From a virus: a DNA stretch of 47,993 nucleotides. Within the stretch, counting starts at the first letter, position 1, and each line of letters begins with the position of its first letter. The DNA lies in IMG/VR virus record IMGVR_UViG_3300008110_000088, positions 1 through 47,993 of that record. One strand, 5' to 3'. The position numbers and the translations under genes are program-made. Positions 16,874-24,628 of the stretch are shown piece by piece. The notes under the pieces were generated by a model. It was not told where the DNA came from. It searched no databases and saw only the letters and a program-made list of their open reading frames with translations.

Positions 16874-16897
16874 AAAAAGGGGCATTCGCCCCTTTTT
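16872..16897. terminator. Bidirectional rho-independent terminator
   Basis: A GGGGC / GCCCC stem (16879-16883 with 16888-16892) has a four-base loop and is flanked by an A run (16872-16878) and a T run (16893-16897). It sits between the convergent phoH gene and the minus-strand replication operon and overlaps both stop codons or their edges. Confidence 0.9.
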
Positions 16898-17156
16898 ATT
16901 CGTCATTATCACTGAATTGTTTCTCTATCCGATCAATCGCATCAGGATAAACTTGGTAAAAGTAATTACGCAATCTTTCCCAATCAGTATCTAATTTTTT
17001 ACCTTGAATTATGCATTTCACTACTTTCTTTTCTTCAAAGTCCATAATTACATTACAGGTTTGATGGTCCCTATCCTTAATAGTTTTTGAAATCTCCACT
17101 TGTTCATCAATCTGTCCAGTTGCCTTGAACAAGTAAGTAATTAATATATATCTCAT
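16896..17156 (-). CDS. Small hypothetical protein next to the clamp loader (86 aa)
   Basis: It begins MRYILITYLFKATGQIDEQV and contains a DHQTCNVIMDFEEKKVVKC beta segment and an acidic C-terminus. I recognise this only as a type of small protein seen beside replication genes in T4-like phages. It is too short and too unlike gp62 to be called the small clamp-loader subunit. It is the last gene of the operon, four bases after the clamp loader, and its stop lies in the terminator. Confidence 0.65.
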   Translation of the reverse strand: MRYILITYLFKATGQIDEQVEISKTIKDRDHQTCNVIMDFEEKKVVKCIIQGKKLDTDWERLRNYFYQVYPDAIDRIEKQFSDNDE

Positions 17157-17160
17157 AATT

Positions 17161-18084
17161 TTATCCTGTAAGTTCTATTAGTGTAGCAGCCAAACTAATC
17201 TCAGGTATCCCGACTAAACTCAAGTTAGCCAAACCATTGCGAATGACAATAATACTAGCATCACGTTTCTCATTTGTATTGCCCCACAATTCTAAATTAT
17301 TGTACATCCAACGATATAAATCTTCTAGTCGGCTAGGATACAAACTTAGATATTGTAACAGTATCTGTCGTCCTTCATAAATCTTACCACTCTTAAACAA
17401 TGAAGTTGCTTCTACTAGTAATTCATCTTCACTGTTAGTTTGATTAGAAGTTGATATTAATTTACCACTACTACTATTTACTTGTAATTGATTTAAACAC
17501 TTACGCAAATCTGGATAAGTAGCACTTACATAGTTATCCAATGCATCTAAATCAAACTCAATATTCTCAGTTACCAACACAGTAGCCGCACGTGCAGTAA
17601 ATTCAGTCTTATCTGTTTTACTGATGTGAAATTCATGGCATCTGCTCTTAAGTGCAGGGATAATTCTATGTTGATAATTACAAGTCAAAATGAATCGTGC
17701 AGTCATATGATATGCTTCCATATCATTACGCAATGCTGCCTGACCTGCTGGGGTCAAATAATCTGCTTCGTCAAGCAATACAACTTTAAACTTGCCAAAA
17801 GGCATAGTCTGCACAAATCCTACAATACGGTCACGCACAACATCAACACTATTTTCACGACTAGCATTGATTTCTAGAATATCATATTCTTCAATACCAA
17901 GTTCATTAATAAGTACTTTTGCAAGAGTAGTTTTACCAGTACCCGGGTCACCGCTTAACAATAGATGAGGAATGCTTCCATCTTTGATCCAACCCTCTAC
18001 TTGCTGTTTCTGATTCTCATTAACAAAAACATAATCTTCTACTGTTTTAGGACGATACTTTTCTACCCAAAGTTGATTCTTCAT
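17161..18084 (-). CDS. 44: Sliding-clamp loader ATPase, gp44-like
   Basis: This 307-residue AAA+ protein is close to T4 gp44 (319 residues). It has the RFC-family N-terminal LWVEKYRPKT, Walker A GDPGTGKT (45-52), Walker B VVLLDEAD (101-108), sensor FILTCNY (131-137) and the SRC arginine finger motif (147-149). It loads the phage sliding clamp on DNA for the replicative polymerase and for late transcription. Its ATG overlaps the stop of the 92-residue gene upstream (ATGA). The usual partners gp62, gp45 and regA are not adjacent. Confidence 0.93.
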   Translation of the reverse strand: MKNQLWVEKYRPKTVEDYVFVNENQKQQVEGWIKDGSIPHLLLSGDPGTGKTTLAKVLINELGIEEYDILEINASRENSVDVVRDRIVGFVQTMPFGKFKVVLLDEADYLTPAGQAALRNDMEAYHMTARFILTCNYQHRIIPALKSRCHEFHISKTDKTEFTARAATVLVTENIEFDLDALDNYVSATYPDLRKCLNQLQVNSSSGKLISTSNQTNSEDELLVEATSLFKSGKIYEGRQILLQYLSLYPSRLEDLYRWMYNNLELWGNTNEKRDASIIVIRNGLANLSLVGIPEISLAATLIELTG

Positions 18085-18359
18085 TTGCGTAACATTTCAT
18101 AAGTTATAATGTGTGCGATACTTTGACCCAAGTCTTGGTCACTAGTGATGATATGCAATCTACGGTCGTTTCTGTCATTCTTTTCATCGTACTGACTATA
18201 CTGCATAATATGCCCACCAACTGCACTCATAATAGTAAAATTCATACCATTTTGGTCAATATCTCTATCTCTACTTGAGATTAAACGACTGGATTTTGTT
18301 TGCTCCACTACATCTTCTTCAAAAATCCAACTGCGTAATTTACGTTTTAACCAATTCAT
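18081..18359 (-). CDS. Small hypothetical protein (92 aa)
   Basis: The N-terminus is basic and amphipathic (MNWLKRKLRSWIF), followed by a soluble domain with NGMNFTIMSAVGGHIMQYSQ and a C-terminal helix (LGQSIAHIITYEMLRK). No family is recognised. It overlaps its neighbours on both sides by ATGA, so it is translated together with the clamp loader. A small helper in replication is possible but unproven. Confidence 0.65.
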   Translation of the reverse strand: MNWLKRKLRSWIFEEDVVEQTKSSRLISSRDRDIDQNGMNFTIMSAVGGHIMQYSQYDEKNDRNDRRLHIITSDQDLGQSIAHIITYEMLRK

Positions 18360-18889
18360 TCTTCTTCCTTTTTACCTTCTTTTGGTTTATCAAAGGGCCA
18401 TTTGGCTGTTTCAATAGTGGACGCAAGTTCAGGGCCCCATGGCCACTGTGTGGGTTTTTCTAGCATTGCTCTTGCCTCAGCCTCATTAGAACTATCCACA
18501 ACCTCACCAGTATCCATATTTTCAATAATCAAGTCACAATCAATAATCATTTCACATTCATCCTGACTCCAACCATGTTCTTCTAAGTCAAGCCAACTGT
18601 TACCTTCTTCAAAGAATTCTTCTAGCCATGCTTGTGTTTCTTCATCACACTCATCCATGTCGTGTTCTTCCCAACATCCGTCACTTGTTTCAACAAGTTC
18701 AGCATCATATCCACAGTTATAGATATCTACTCCGGATTCAATGTCTGGTGGATTGTCATCGTCTGTATAAACAGTAAATTCTCCCCAGCGCCAGCCAGTT
18801 TCAATCATTACTCTGTTATCATCTTTTGTAAAGTAATTACGTTCAATGATTGATTTTTTCCATTCAGGTTTAACACTCCACGTTGCCAT
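18356..18889 (-). CDS. Strongly acidic, Trp-rich hypothetical protein (177 aa)
   Basis: I start at the ATG at 18889, which has AAGGAG at ideal spacing. A longer upstream frame would cover that ribosome-binding site. The N-terminus is MATWSVKPEWKKSI. The middle, about 40-150, is very rich in Asp and Glu with scattered Trp and Cys (CWEEHDMDECDEETQAWLEE). The C-terminus is basic-acidic mixed. No catalytic motif is seen. Such composition is found in DNA-mimic inhibitors, but no homology supports that here. Confidence 0.7.
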   Translation of the reverse strand: MATWSVKPEWKKSIIERNYFTKDDNRVMIETGWRWGEFTVYTDDDNPPDIESGVDIYNCGYDAELVETSDGCWEEHDMDECDEETQAWLEEFFEEGNSWLDLEEHGWSQDECEMIIDCDLIIENMDTGEVVDSSNEAEARAMLEKPTQWPWGPELASTIETAKWPFDKPKEGKKEEE

Positions 18890-18890
18890 T

Positions 18891-19259
18891 TTAATCTCCT
18901 TTGTCTGAAATGTATTCGTCTTGCATAGGTTCGTCACTAACTAGCAGTATATCATTAGAATCAACTCTACGCAACGTCTTTTTACCCTCTTCATCTTCAA
19001 TATCAATTCCTCTTGTCCAGCGACCGTGAGCAATACAAATATATTGACCAATTTTCAAATCACCGTCATACTCTGGTCCAAACTTATAAATCTGTGCCCA
19101 ACGAGGACGAATGCCCGTACCCTTCATATCATCATTCAACAAAATAATACCACTTGTAGTAATACGCTGGTCAAAATGCATATCGGTTACAACAATATAA
19201 TCCTTAATAGGCTTAAATTGTTCTTTATTAAATTTATGTGCTTCAAATGCTAATTTCAC
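18891..19259 (-). CDS. GroES-like co-chaperonin (gp31-type)
   Basis: This 122-residue protein follows the Cpn10 layout. An FKPIKDYIVVTDM strand begins at about residue 16. A mobile-loop region with TTSGIILL follows, then AQIYKFGPEYDGDLKIGQYI (the VGxG..LKVGD segment) and a closing RVDSNDILLV strand. GroES-like proteins cap GroEL. T4 gp31 does this with a taller cage for the capsid protein. Sequence similarity to GroES is modest, so the fold call is good but the function is inferred. The ATG overlaps the upstream stop (ATGA), and its own stop overlaps the next Shine-Dalgarno. Confidence 0.75.
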   Translation of the reverse strand: MKLAFEAHKFNKEQFKPIKDYIVVTDMHFDQRITTSGIILLNDDMKGTGIRPRWAQIYKFGPEYDGDLKIGQYICIAHGRWTRGIDIEDEEGKKTLRRVDSNDILLVSDEPMQDEYISDKGD

Positions 19260-19558
19260 TTTTTAATATCCTCATCGTTATCAAATAATTCTTTCTCTTC
19301 CGAAGTCAAATCTTCTATTGCACTGGGCTTTGGAATATTCACTGGCTTATTAACAGCATTTGGCTGTCGCTGACCAATTGCTTTTTGATAGTTGTTTTTC
19401 ACACGTTTGGTACTGTCTTTAATAACTTGGTTGTTACTATCAACAATGTCACCACGGGCGTTTACATTCATATTTCCCACTGCTCTGACTTTTTCATTCT
19501 TTGCGGCTAAACGGCTCATATCAACCATTTTGCCCTGTGCTGTTCTATATGCTGGCAT
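19256..19558 (-). CDS. Small basic hypothetical protein (100 aa)
   Basis: It begins MPAYRTAQGKMVDMSRLAAK and contains NMNVNARGDIVDSNNQVIKD. It is basic in the first 70 residues and acidic at the end. AGGAG precedes the ATG. No family or catalytic motif is recognised. Its position, coupled directly to the GroES-like gene, suggests shared timing rather than a known shared function. Confidence 0.65.
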   Translation of the reverse strand: MPAYRTAQGKMVDMSRLAAKNEKVRAVGNMNVNARGDIVDSNNQVIKDSTKRVKNNYQKAIGQRQPNAVNKPVNIPKPSAIEDLTSEEKELFDNDEDIKK

Positions 19559-19567
19559 AATTTTCTC

Positions 19568-20089
19568 CTATTTTAAAAATTCATCTATTGATAAATCATA
19601 ATGTATGCTATTTATTCTGTGGATCCCTATCAAATACAGAACATAACTGCTAACACTACTGCCCCTACCTACTCCCCAAACAATATTATGTTCACGCATC
19701 GTATCCACTAGATACTTGCAGTAACGCAATAGTGGGAACATATCACGTTCTAAAAATAGAATTAATTCACTTCCAGTTCGTTGTAGTTCTTCATCTGTTT
19801 TACACTTATCTAAAACATATTTGGCTATGTCTAACTCTTTATATTCTTCTGATACAAACCAGTTATTCTGATTTAGTGTATCAAATGTTTCAATATCTAT
19901 ATCTAACTCAGAGTATGTGACTAGATTTGGAAACACCATATCTATAGGTGATAGCAAATCTAACTCTGGGTTATTATTAATAGGTGATTCTATGATTGCG
20001 TTTTTAACGATTATGGTAGGGTCAGCTAAAAAAATATGACATAGGTCATTTTCATTTAGAATTTGTCTACTGTACTTGTCAATTCGCAT
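19568..20089 (-). CDS. Stand-alone fragment resembling DNA polymerase III alpha (DnaE)
   Basis: The C-terminal half follows the segment of DnaE-type polymerases just before the catalytic palm. A helical EDLxxxCxxY-like region leads into VWGVGRGSSVSSYVLYLIGI (residues 138-157) and then HYDLSIDEFLK. In DnaE this reads GPGRGSAAGS...YxLLFERFLNPER. The frame ends exactly there, before the PDFDVD catalytic aspartates, so it cannot polymerise by itself. The N-terminal 80 residues are not recognised. The start is ATG at 20089. A sigma70-type promoter directly precedes it with no room for a leader. Confidence 0.7.
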   Translation of the reverse strand: MRIDKYSRQILNENDLCHIFLADPTIIVKNAIIESPINNNPELDLLSPIDMVFPNLVTYSELDIDIETFDTLNQNNWFVSEEYKELDIAKYVLDKCKTDEELQRTGSELILFLERDMFPLLRYCKYLVDTMREHNIVWGVGRGSSVSSYVLYLIGIHRINSIHYDLSIDEFLK

Positions 20090-20123
20090 ACACAACTATA
20101 ACACGTTTGTGTGTATGATGCAA
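20090..20123 (-). promoter_or_regulatory. Sigma70-type promoter in a hairpin before the DnaE-like gene
   Basis: TTGCAT (20123-20118), a 17-base spacer and TATAGT (20100-20095) lie on the minus strand, with the -10 ending 5 bases before the ATG at 20089. Arms ACACAA and TTGTGT (20112-20107 with 20095-20090) flank the -10 region, and the downstream arm touches the ATG. Confidence 0.45.
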
Positions 20124-20126
20124 CCT

Positions 20127-20729
20127 CTATTTGTCCGTTTTCTCAAACGAGGCATACAATATTTCGGAAGCGTCAGAGGTAACTTTCTTGTCTTTCCAAT
20201 TCAATGATATCTCATCCCAGTTGCTAACTGTTTTGGTTAACTTAACAATTTTCTTTTTGGATTTAATCATCTTGTTGGTGATCTTTAAATTATTTTCACG
20301 CCACCAACCTTTAGTTCCGAAAGGACCTGTATTTTCTTCAATGCTATGTAAGCAACTTACACCATCACTCATTTTGCTTGTGATTTGGATATCATGTATT
20401 AACAATCTACCCTCAGTAATAGCATTTAACTTTACTAACAACATGATACCAATTATTTGATCATATGGTTCTTCTGGTAGAACACATATCTTCAATCCTG
20501 CATCATTCAACTGTTCTATTATCTCTGTATTTTGGTCGTGAACAAATACAGCGTTTTCTAATACTACATGAATAAAGTATTTTATTCTATCCAATGCTAT
20601 GTTTTGTTCTTGGATAGATTCGGACTCTACAGTACAATTGATATCAATATCATAAATGTTCATGTAGAATTCATTTTCATAATACATACCAGATACAAAC
20701 TGGAAATCTTTTTGAATTCTAGCGGTCAT
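20127..20729 (-). CDS. Hypothetical protein (200 aa)
   Basis: This is a soluble alpha/beta protein beginning MTARIQKDFQFVSGMYYENE, with IQEQNIALDRIKYFIHVVLE and an EGRLLIHDIQITSKMSDGVS segment. The C-terminal 60 residues are Lys/Trp-rich (FGTKGWWRENN). No family is recognised. The ATG overlaps the stop of the 78-residue gene (ATGA). It belongs to the operon that also encodes the clamp loader. Confidence 0.65.
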   Translation of the reverse strand: MTARIQKDFQFVSGMYYENEFYMNIYDIDINCTVESESIQEQNIALDRIKYFIHVVLENAVFVHDQNTEIIEQLNDAGLKICVLPEEPYDQIIGIMLLVKLNAITEGRLLIHDIQITSKMSDGVSCLHSIEENTGPFGTKGWWRENNLKITNKMIKSKKKIVKLTKTVSNWDEISLNWKDKKVTSDASEILYASFEKTDK

Positions 20730-20962
20730 TTATTGTCTTTGCTAATATTAATTTTGTTTCCTAAATTTTGCTTCTTATAGACTTCATCTATACGTTTGCT
20801 ATATTCTACTTTATAGCTTTCTAAAACCATAAGCATTTGCTGTATCATAGGCCCGTTCTGAGACCTGTATACAAAATTTAGTTTTTTTGTTAGATCCTGA
20901 ATGGTATTTTGCAATTCTTCAATTGTCTTACCACCTAGATCGTTAATGAAAGGATGTTGCAT
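20726..20962 (-). CDS. Small coiled-coil hypothetical protein (78 aa), first gene of the replication operon
   Basis: It begins MQHPFINDLGGKTIEELQNT, followed by heptad-like helices (LTKKLNFVYRSQNGPMIQQM) and a basic tail. No family with a known role is recognised; its size and helical character fit a small binding protein. There is no Shine-Dalgarno. The ATG lies in one arm of a perfect palindrome containing a consensus late promoter, spaced so that RNA would begin at the A of ATG. Confidence 0.7.
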   Translation of the reverse strand: MQHPFINDLGGKTIEELQNTIQDLTKKLNFVYRSQNGPMIQQMLMVLESYKVEYSKRIDEVYKKQNLGNKINISKDNK

Positions 20963-20982
20963 TCACATATTTATATGTGAAT
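20961..20982 (-). promoter_or_regulatory. Consensus late promoter at the centre of a perfect palindrome
   Basis: Ten-base arms (20961-20970 and 20973-20982) around a two-base centre are exactly complementary. The minus-strand octamer TATAAATA occupies 20975-20968, across the centre. The ATG of the 78-residue gene begins at 20962, inside the downstream arm and exactly 5 bases after the octamer. Confidence 0.75.
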
Positions 20983-20995
20983 GTATTGATGGAAA

Positions 20996-21796
20996 TTAAA
21001 CTGCGGTTAGTGCCACTTTGCCCCAAATAGTAGAAGAACCATTATATGTACCTACGCACACATATAGATACGAACCGTCTGTGCAAATTTGACCAGGCCC
21101 ATCTCCGGGTAATCCCAAACTTGTAGGTGCTCTAACTGGAATCTGACTTCCTTTTTGATTTCTATTTGTGGGTTGAACATCTAATGTTGTTCCACAATCT
21201 AGGGTAGAGAAGTTATATGTTAACTTAGTTACTCCATTTGGTATTGAAACTACGTTAGTATATGTGGTACTAGGAGTCACTGTACCGTTTGAATAATAGT
21301 TTTCTAATAATCTAGCACTTGGCAACATACCAGCACTGACATTTCCACCTACATTTACAGTTGAACTAGGGAATGTAATATATGCGCTACTGTTAGCTAC
21401 AGTTAACATCAATTGAACATTACTTTGTGTACCTGATGGGGCCCAGCCACCAAATGAGATTGCTGTATTCTGTGTGATAGTTCCATACTGGACGTCACCT
21501 TTACTCACATCAATAGTAACAGTACTTGGTAAATTGCTTCCTAAGTTATAAGTTTTAGCACGGAAACCTTGAACGGCAGCATTACTTATCAAAGTATTTG
21601 CCATATCATTATTCAATGTAGAATTTGTAAGTGCAGACTTTACAACTGCTTTAGATTGTAGGTCAGTTAACTCAGTACCAGCAGTATCTAGATTAGTTTT
21701 GATGCTGGTAAAATTATCTCTAAAACCCTGTGTGCTGTTGTTGACACCAGGTACTGGATAGGTAGTGTCAATTGAATTTGTGTTTATGTTGCTCAT
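20996..21796 (-). CDS. Fibre/baseplate-associated structural protein (266 aa)
   Basis: The N-terminus has a motif common in aquatic T4-like phage structural proteins: YPVPGVNNSTQGFRDNFTSI (residues 13-32), then a helical TNLDTAGTELTDLQSK segment. The middle is beta-rich. The end carries GQICTDGSYLYVCVGTYNG plus a Trp, a small module also found at fibre tips. It probably forms part of the baseplate periphery or a short fibre. A late promoter lies upstream. Confidence 0.75.
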   Translation of the reverse strand: MSNINTNSIDTTYPVPGVNNSTQGFRDNFTSIKTNLDTAGTELTDLQSKAVVKSALTNSTLNNDMANTLISNAAVQGFRAKTYNLGSNLPSTVTIDVSKGDVQYGTITQNTAISFGGWAPSGTQSNVQLMLTVANSSAYITFPSSTVNVGGNVSAGMLPSARLLENYYSNGTVTPSTTYTNVVSIPNGVTKLTYNFSTLDCGTTLDVQPTNRNQKGSQIPVRAPTSLGLPGDGPGQICTDGSYLYVCVGTYNGSSTIWGKVALTAV

Positions 21797-21813
21797 TTTG
21801 TTATTCCGTTATG

Positions 21814-21821
21814 TATTTATT
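21814..21821 (-). promoter_or_regulatory. Late promoter fused to a stop codon
   Basis: AATAAATA followed by C on the minus strand overlaps the TAA stop (21822-21820) of the Ig-like protein. It lies 17 bases before the ATG at 21796. Confidence 0.6.
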
Positions 21822-23991
21822 ACTCTACATTCTTAGGTAAAATAGTTTTTCTAGGAAATAGTACAGGAATGTCATATACATTCATTGGATCAGGAGTGGG
21901 ATATCCTCCAGGAAATTCATTCCAATTCGGCTTAACTAATTTAACATTGTAGTTAAAGGATGCACTCTTGTCTATTATAAATCTATCAACAGAGAAATCA
22001 ATTTCATTTAGTCTATGAGTCCAATAATTATCTATTACATATTTTATCATTTCGCTTTTGCCAGGTAAAGTATATGCTATTACCCATGCTTGAACAAATC
22101 CCAAAGTGTTCCCATCTGCCTGCTGTGAAGTCATCCATCTTGGTAATAAACCTTGATCGTCAGTATATTCTAAGTGATTGGTTAGTTCTACTCGCATGTT
22201 TGTTAAACTAGCCGGGTACAAATCTCTGATATATCCCGGACTATAACTAGTATAAATGCTTTCATCAGTAGTATATTTGTCATCATTGGAAACGTAATAC
22301 GGGCCTTGATCCATACTTATTTTTCTAGGCCACTGTATTTTAATAGGGATACTTACCCCTTCTGGGTTAATCAGGTCGTCTATGATAGATGAATATACTA
22401 CTTCATATATAATTTCATTATTGCTATCCCTTGCTATAGCAGTTTTAATTTCACCTAATACTAATTTTCTGTTATAGTGATTTTTTTGTATAGCATTAAT
22501 ATAATGTGATAGGTCAGTAGAATCTACACCATATATATGTACATATTTTACTTCTGATGCTTTCCCAAAATAAGCATCATCAGGTCTATATAGGAAATTA
22601 GTAGGTATTAATTGTTCATTAGTTAATAATGAATTTATAATTTGTCGTCCAGCTACGTTTGGTGTAGCTTTTAGATATATGTTATCTGTTGGGTTAGCAA
22701 ATTTTTGATATACTGCTAATGTAAATTCTCTAGTAGACTGTACTACTGGAAACTGAGGATTATATGCCTGCACAGTAAAAGTGTATGTTGTCGAATCACC
22801 TTGCGATAATAAGGCGCCTGTTGGTTGATAAGGTACTCTACCAGTTATTTGACCATTTTCTAATAAAGTTAGATTTGGTGGTAAACTTCCTGCCCTAAGA
22901 ATATAACTTACATTTCTAACAGAAGTTGCTTCTAAGTATAGTTCGCTTATTGAACCATTATTTATAATACCTAAATCACTTGAGGTAGTCCAAACAATAT
23001 CTTGTTCAATGTGGTTGGTTACTATCATTGTATAGGTTTCAAAACTGCTTCGTATACTAGGTATATCTTTTTTACATACTGCTATATCAAAGGTATACTT
23101 GCTTATAGAATTATTTGGTAGAATGGGTGTACCAGTTATCCAACCAGTATTAATATCGCCAGTTAGACCGGGCGGTAAAACACCATATAAGTACGTTAAT
23201 GTATTTTTATCAAAATCATGACCTAATATTTTAAATGAGAAATATTCATTTGCCCTTACTGTTGGTATCTTATTATCTTCAGGTAAGTAATATGTATAGT
23301 ACGGATCATTAACATCTAATGGTAGTTGCAACGGAGTATTATTCAATATAACAGGCACTCTAGTGTTTGGAGGTCTATTGATATTTTGATTTCTAACTAC
23401 AATACTAAATGATTTGCTATCGTTGCCTGCTTGACTAATTAATTGAACAGAAAAATTATAAGTCTCTGTAGTTGGGAAACCTAAAGCTGTTAGGGGCGGA
23501 GTAGGATAACCTTGAATTAATCCTGCATTGCTCATATATAGACCAGGTGGCAGATTGCCAGATGATATTACTATCCCATACTCATTTGTTGCAACAGGAT
23601 TGTATACCTGTATTTGATAATTTACATACACACTATCAAGGGTATTCAATAATTGTCCATTTGGAGTAGTGATGTGTACTCCTTGTAAACCATACACTCT
23701 AATAGAAAATGTTCTATCACGTATATTACCAAAATTATCAGTAGCACGAACAGTAAATGTGTAAGTTGTTTCTACAATAACATCTAATGGTTTGCCAGTA
23801 ATATAGCCAGTATTATTTAACGTTACTGGATTTGATGTTATGCCAGCAGGTGGCAATGTTCCATTAAGAAGCGTGTAAGTTACTGATATACTAGGGGACA
23901 CGGGTTGTGCAACTAACTGAACCCCTAAATCAAAACCTGCAGGGAATACGCCTAAATCTCCTGCAGGGGTAATCCATACTGGTTGTGCCAT
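21820..23991 (-). CDS. Multi-Ig-like (He_PIG-type) baseplate or fibre protein (723 aa)
   Basis: At least four Ig-like units of the putative-Ig/cadherin-like type are visible. Each has a (L)NGTLPPAGI, SGNLPPGLYM, YGVLPPGLTG or RAGSLPPNLTL loop. A G-x-I-x-G(K/Y/T/R)P turn follows, then a YTFTV(R/Q)A-type strand. They cover about residues 20-460. The last 260 residues are not repetitive. Such domains occur in phage tail proteins and bind cell-surface sugars weakly. Its ATG lies 2 bases after the endolysin stop; a CGGA sequence precedes it. It is transcribed with the fibre and endolysin genes. Confidence 0.8.
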   Translation of the reverse strand: MAQPVWITPAGDLGVFPAGFDLGVQLVAQPVSPSISVTYTLLNGTLPPAGITSNPVTLNNTGYITGKPLDVIVETTYTFTVRATDNFGNIRDRTFSIRVYGLQGVHITTPNGQLLNTLDSVYVNYQIQVYNPVATNEYGIVISSGNLPPGLYMSNAGLIQGYPTPPLTALGFPTTETYNFSVQLISQAGNDSKSFSIVVRNQNINRPPNTRVPVILNNTPLQLPLDVNDPYYTYYLPEDNKIPTVRANEYFSFKILGHDFDKNTLTYLYGVLPPGLTGDINTGWITGTPILPNNSISKYTFDIAVCKKDIPSIRSSFETYTMIVTNHIEQDIVWTTSSDLGIINNGSISELYLEATSVRNVSYILRAGSLPPNLTLLENGQITGRVPYQPTGALLSQGDSTTYTFTVQAYNPQFPVVQSTREFTLAVYQKFANPTDNIYLKATPNVAGRQIINSLLTNEQLIPTNFLYRPDDAYFGKASEVKYVHIYGVDSTDLSHYINAIQKNHYNRKLVLGEIKTAIARDSNNEIIYEVVYSSIIDDLINPEGVSIPIKIQWPRKISMDQGPYYVSNDDKYTTDESIYTSYSPGYIRDLYPASLTNMRVELTNHLEYTDDQGLLPRWMTSQQADGNTLGFVQAWVIAYTLPGKSEMIKYVIDNYWTHRLNEIDFSVDRFIIDKSASFNYNVKLVKPNWNEFPGGYPTPDPMNVYDIPVLFPRKTILPKNVE

Positions 23992-23992
23992 A

Positions 23993-24619
23993 TTATCCGT
24001 GATGTTCTAATAAATCTAGTGCTAAGTGATAGTGATGTTTTCTATCTTCTAATCCAATAGTACCACCATTAATACGTTTGGTTAATGTTACAAAATCGTC
24101 CTTATCACAATATTGATTTAGATTATTATTATCCCAGAACCAACCAGCAGAACTAACTGCACCTGCCGGTGTTTCTAAATATGCAACAGTTTCTTCTATA
24201 CTGATTCCCAAATCTTCTGCAAACTTTGTATAGTTAGCACGACCAGTCAATTGAATCAACCCACGACCACAGAATCTATATCCATCGCCGCTAGCTTCAT
24301 CACCGTTAGCCATACGATTTGCGTATACACGATTAGCAATCTTTTCTGGTTTGCGTTCATATTGTTTTGCTAAATCTTCTGTAGGGAAGTACTTTTTAAA
24401 AGTCCCCATTAATCCTTTAGCACTGTAGTTTAGATTCTCTTTAACAAAGTTAAAGCCACCACTTTCATGTGCAGTTTGTGCTACAAATGCCGCCGCACGA
24501 TGCATGTTTACATACATATCGTAATATTCAGCTACTTCGTGTAAAGGTTCTGCATATAATTGCAATACGTTTACCTTTGTCTTTGGGCATAATTTTTGTA
24601 ATAATTCTAATGTTATCAT
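23993..24619 (-). CDS. GH19 chitinase-fold endolysin
   Basis: This is a single-domain, 208-residue glycoside hydrolase family 19 protein. It has AQTAHESGGF with the probable catalytic acid E52, ENLNYSAKGL (61-70) and GDGYRFCGRGLIQLTGRANY (111-130), the most conserved GH19 segment. The C-terminal half has AGWFWDNNNLNQYCD and ITKRINGG-like TKRINGGTIG. Phage GH19 enzymes cut peptidoglycan. No signal peptide or membrane segment is present, so release needs a holin. AAGGAAA precedes the ATG. It sits between two tail genes rather than beside the holin candidate. Confidence 0.92.
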   Translation of the reverse strand: MITLELLQKLCPKTKVNVLQLYAEPLHEVAEYYDMYVNMHRAAAFVAQTAHESGGFNFVKENLNYSAKGLMGTFKKYFPTEDLAKQYERKPEKIANRVYANRMANGDEASGDGYRFCGRGLIQLTGRANYTKFAEDLGISIEETVAYLETPAGAVSSAGWFWDNNNLNQYCDKDDFVTLTKRINGGTIGLEDRKHHYHLALDLLEHHG

Positions 24620-24628
24620 TGTATTTCC

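Noticed and set aside
16896-17156. gp62 small clamp-loader subunit
   Set aside because: Too short and no recognisable gp62 features, despite the position next to gp44.
18890-18937. Sixteen extra N-terminal residues on the acidic protein
   Set aside because: They would cover a strong AAGGAG site and the upstream stop region; the ATG at 18889 fits better.
20726-20962. UvsY-type recombination mediator
   Set aside because: Size and coiled-coil character alone do not support it; no UvsY motif was seen.
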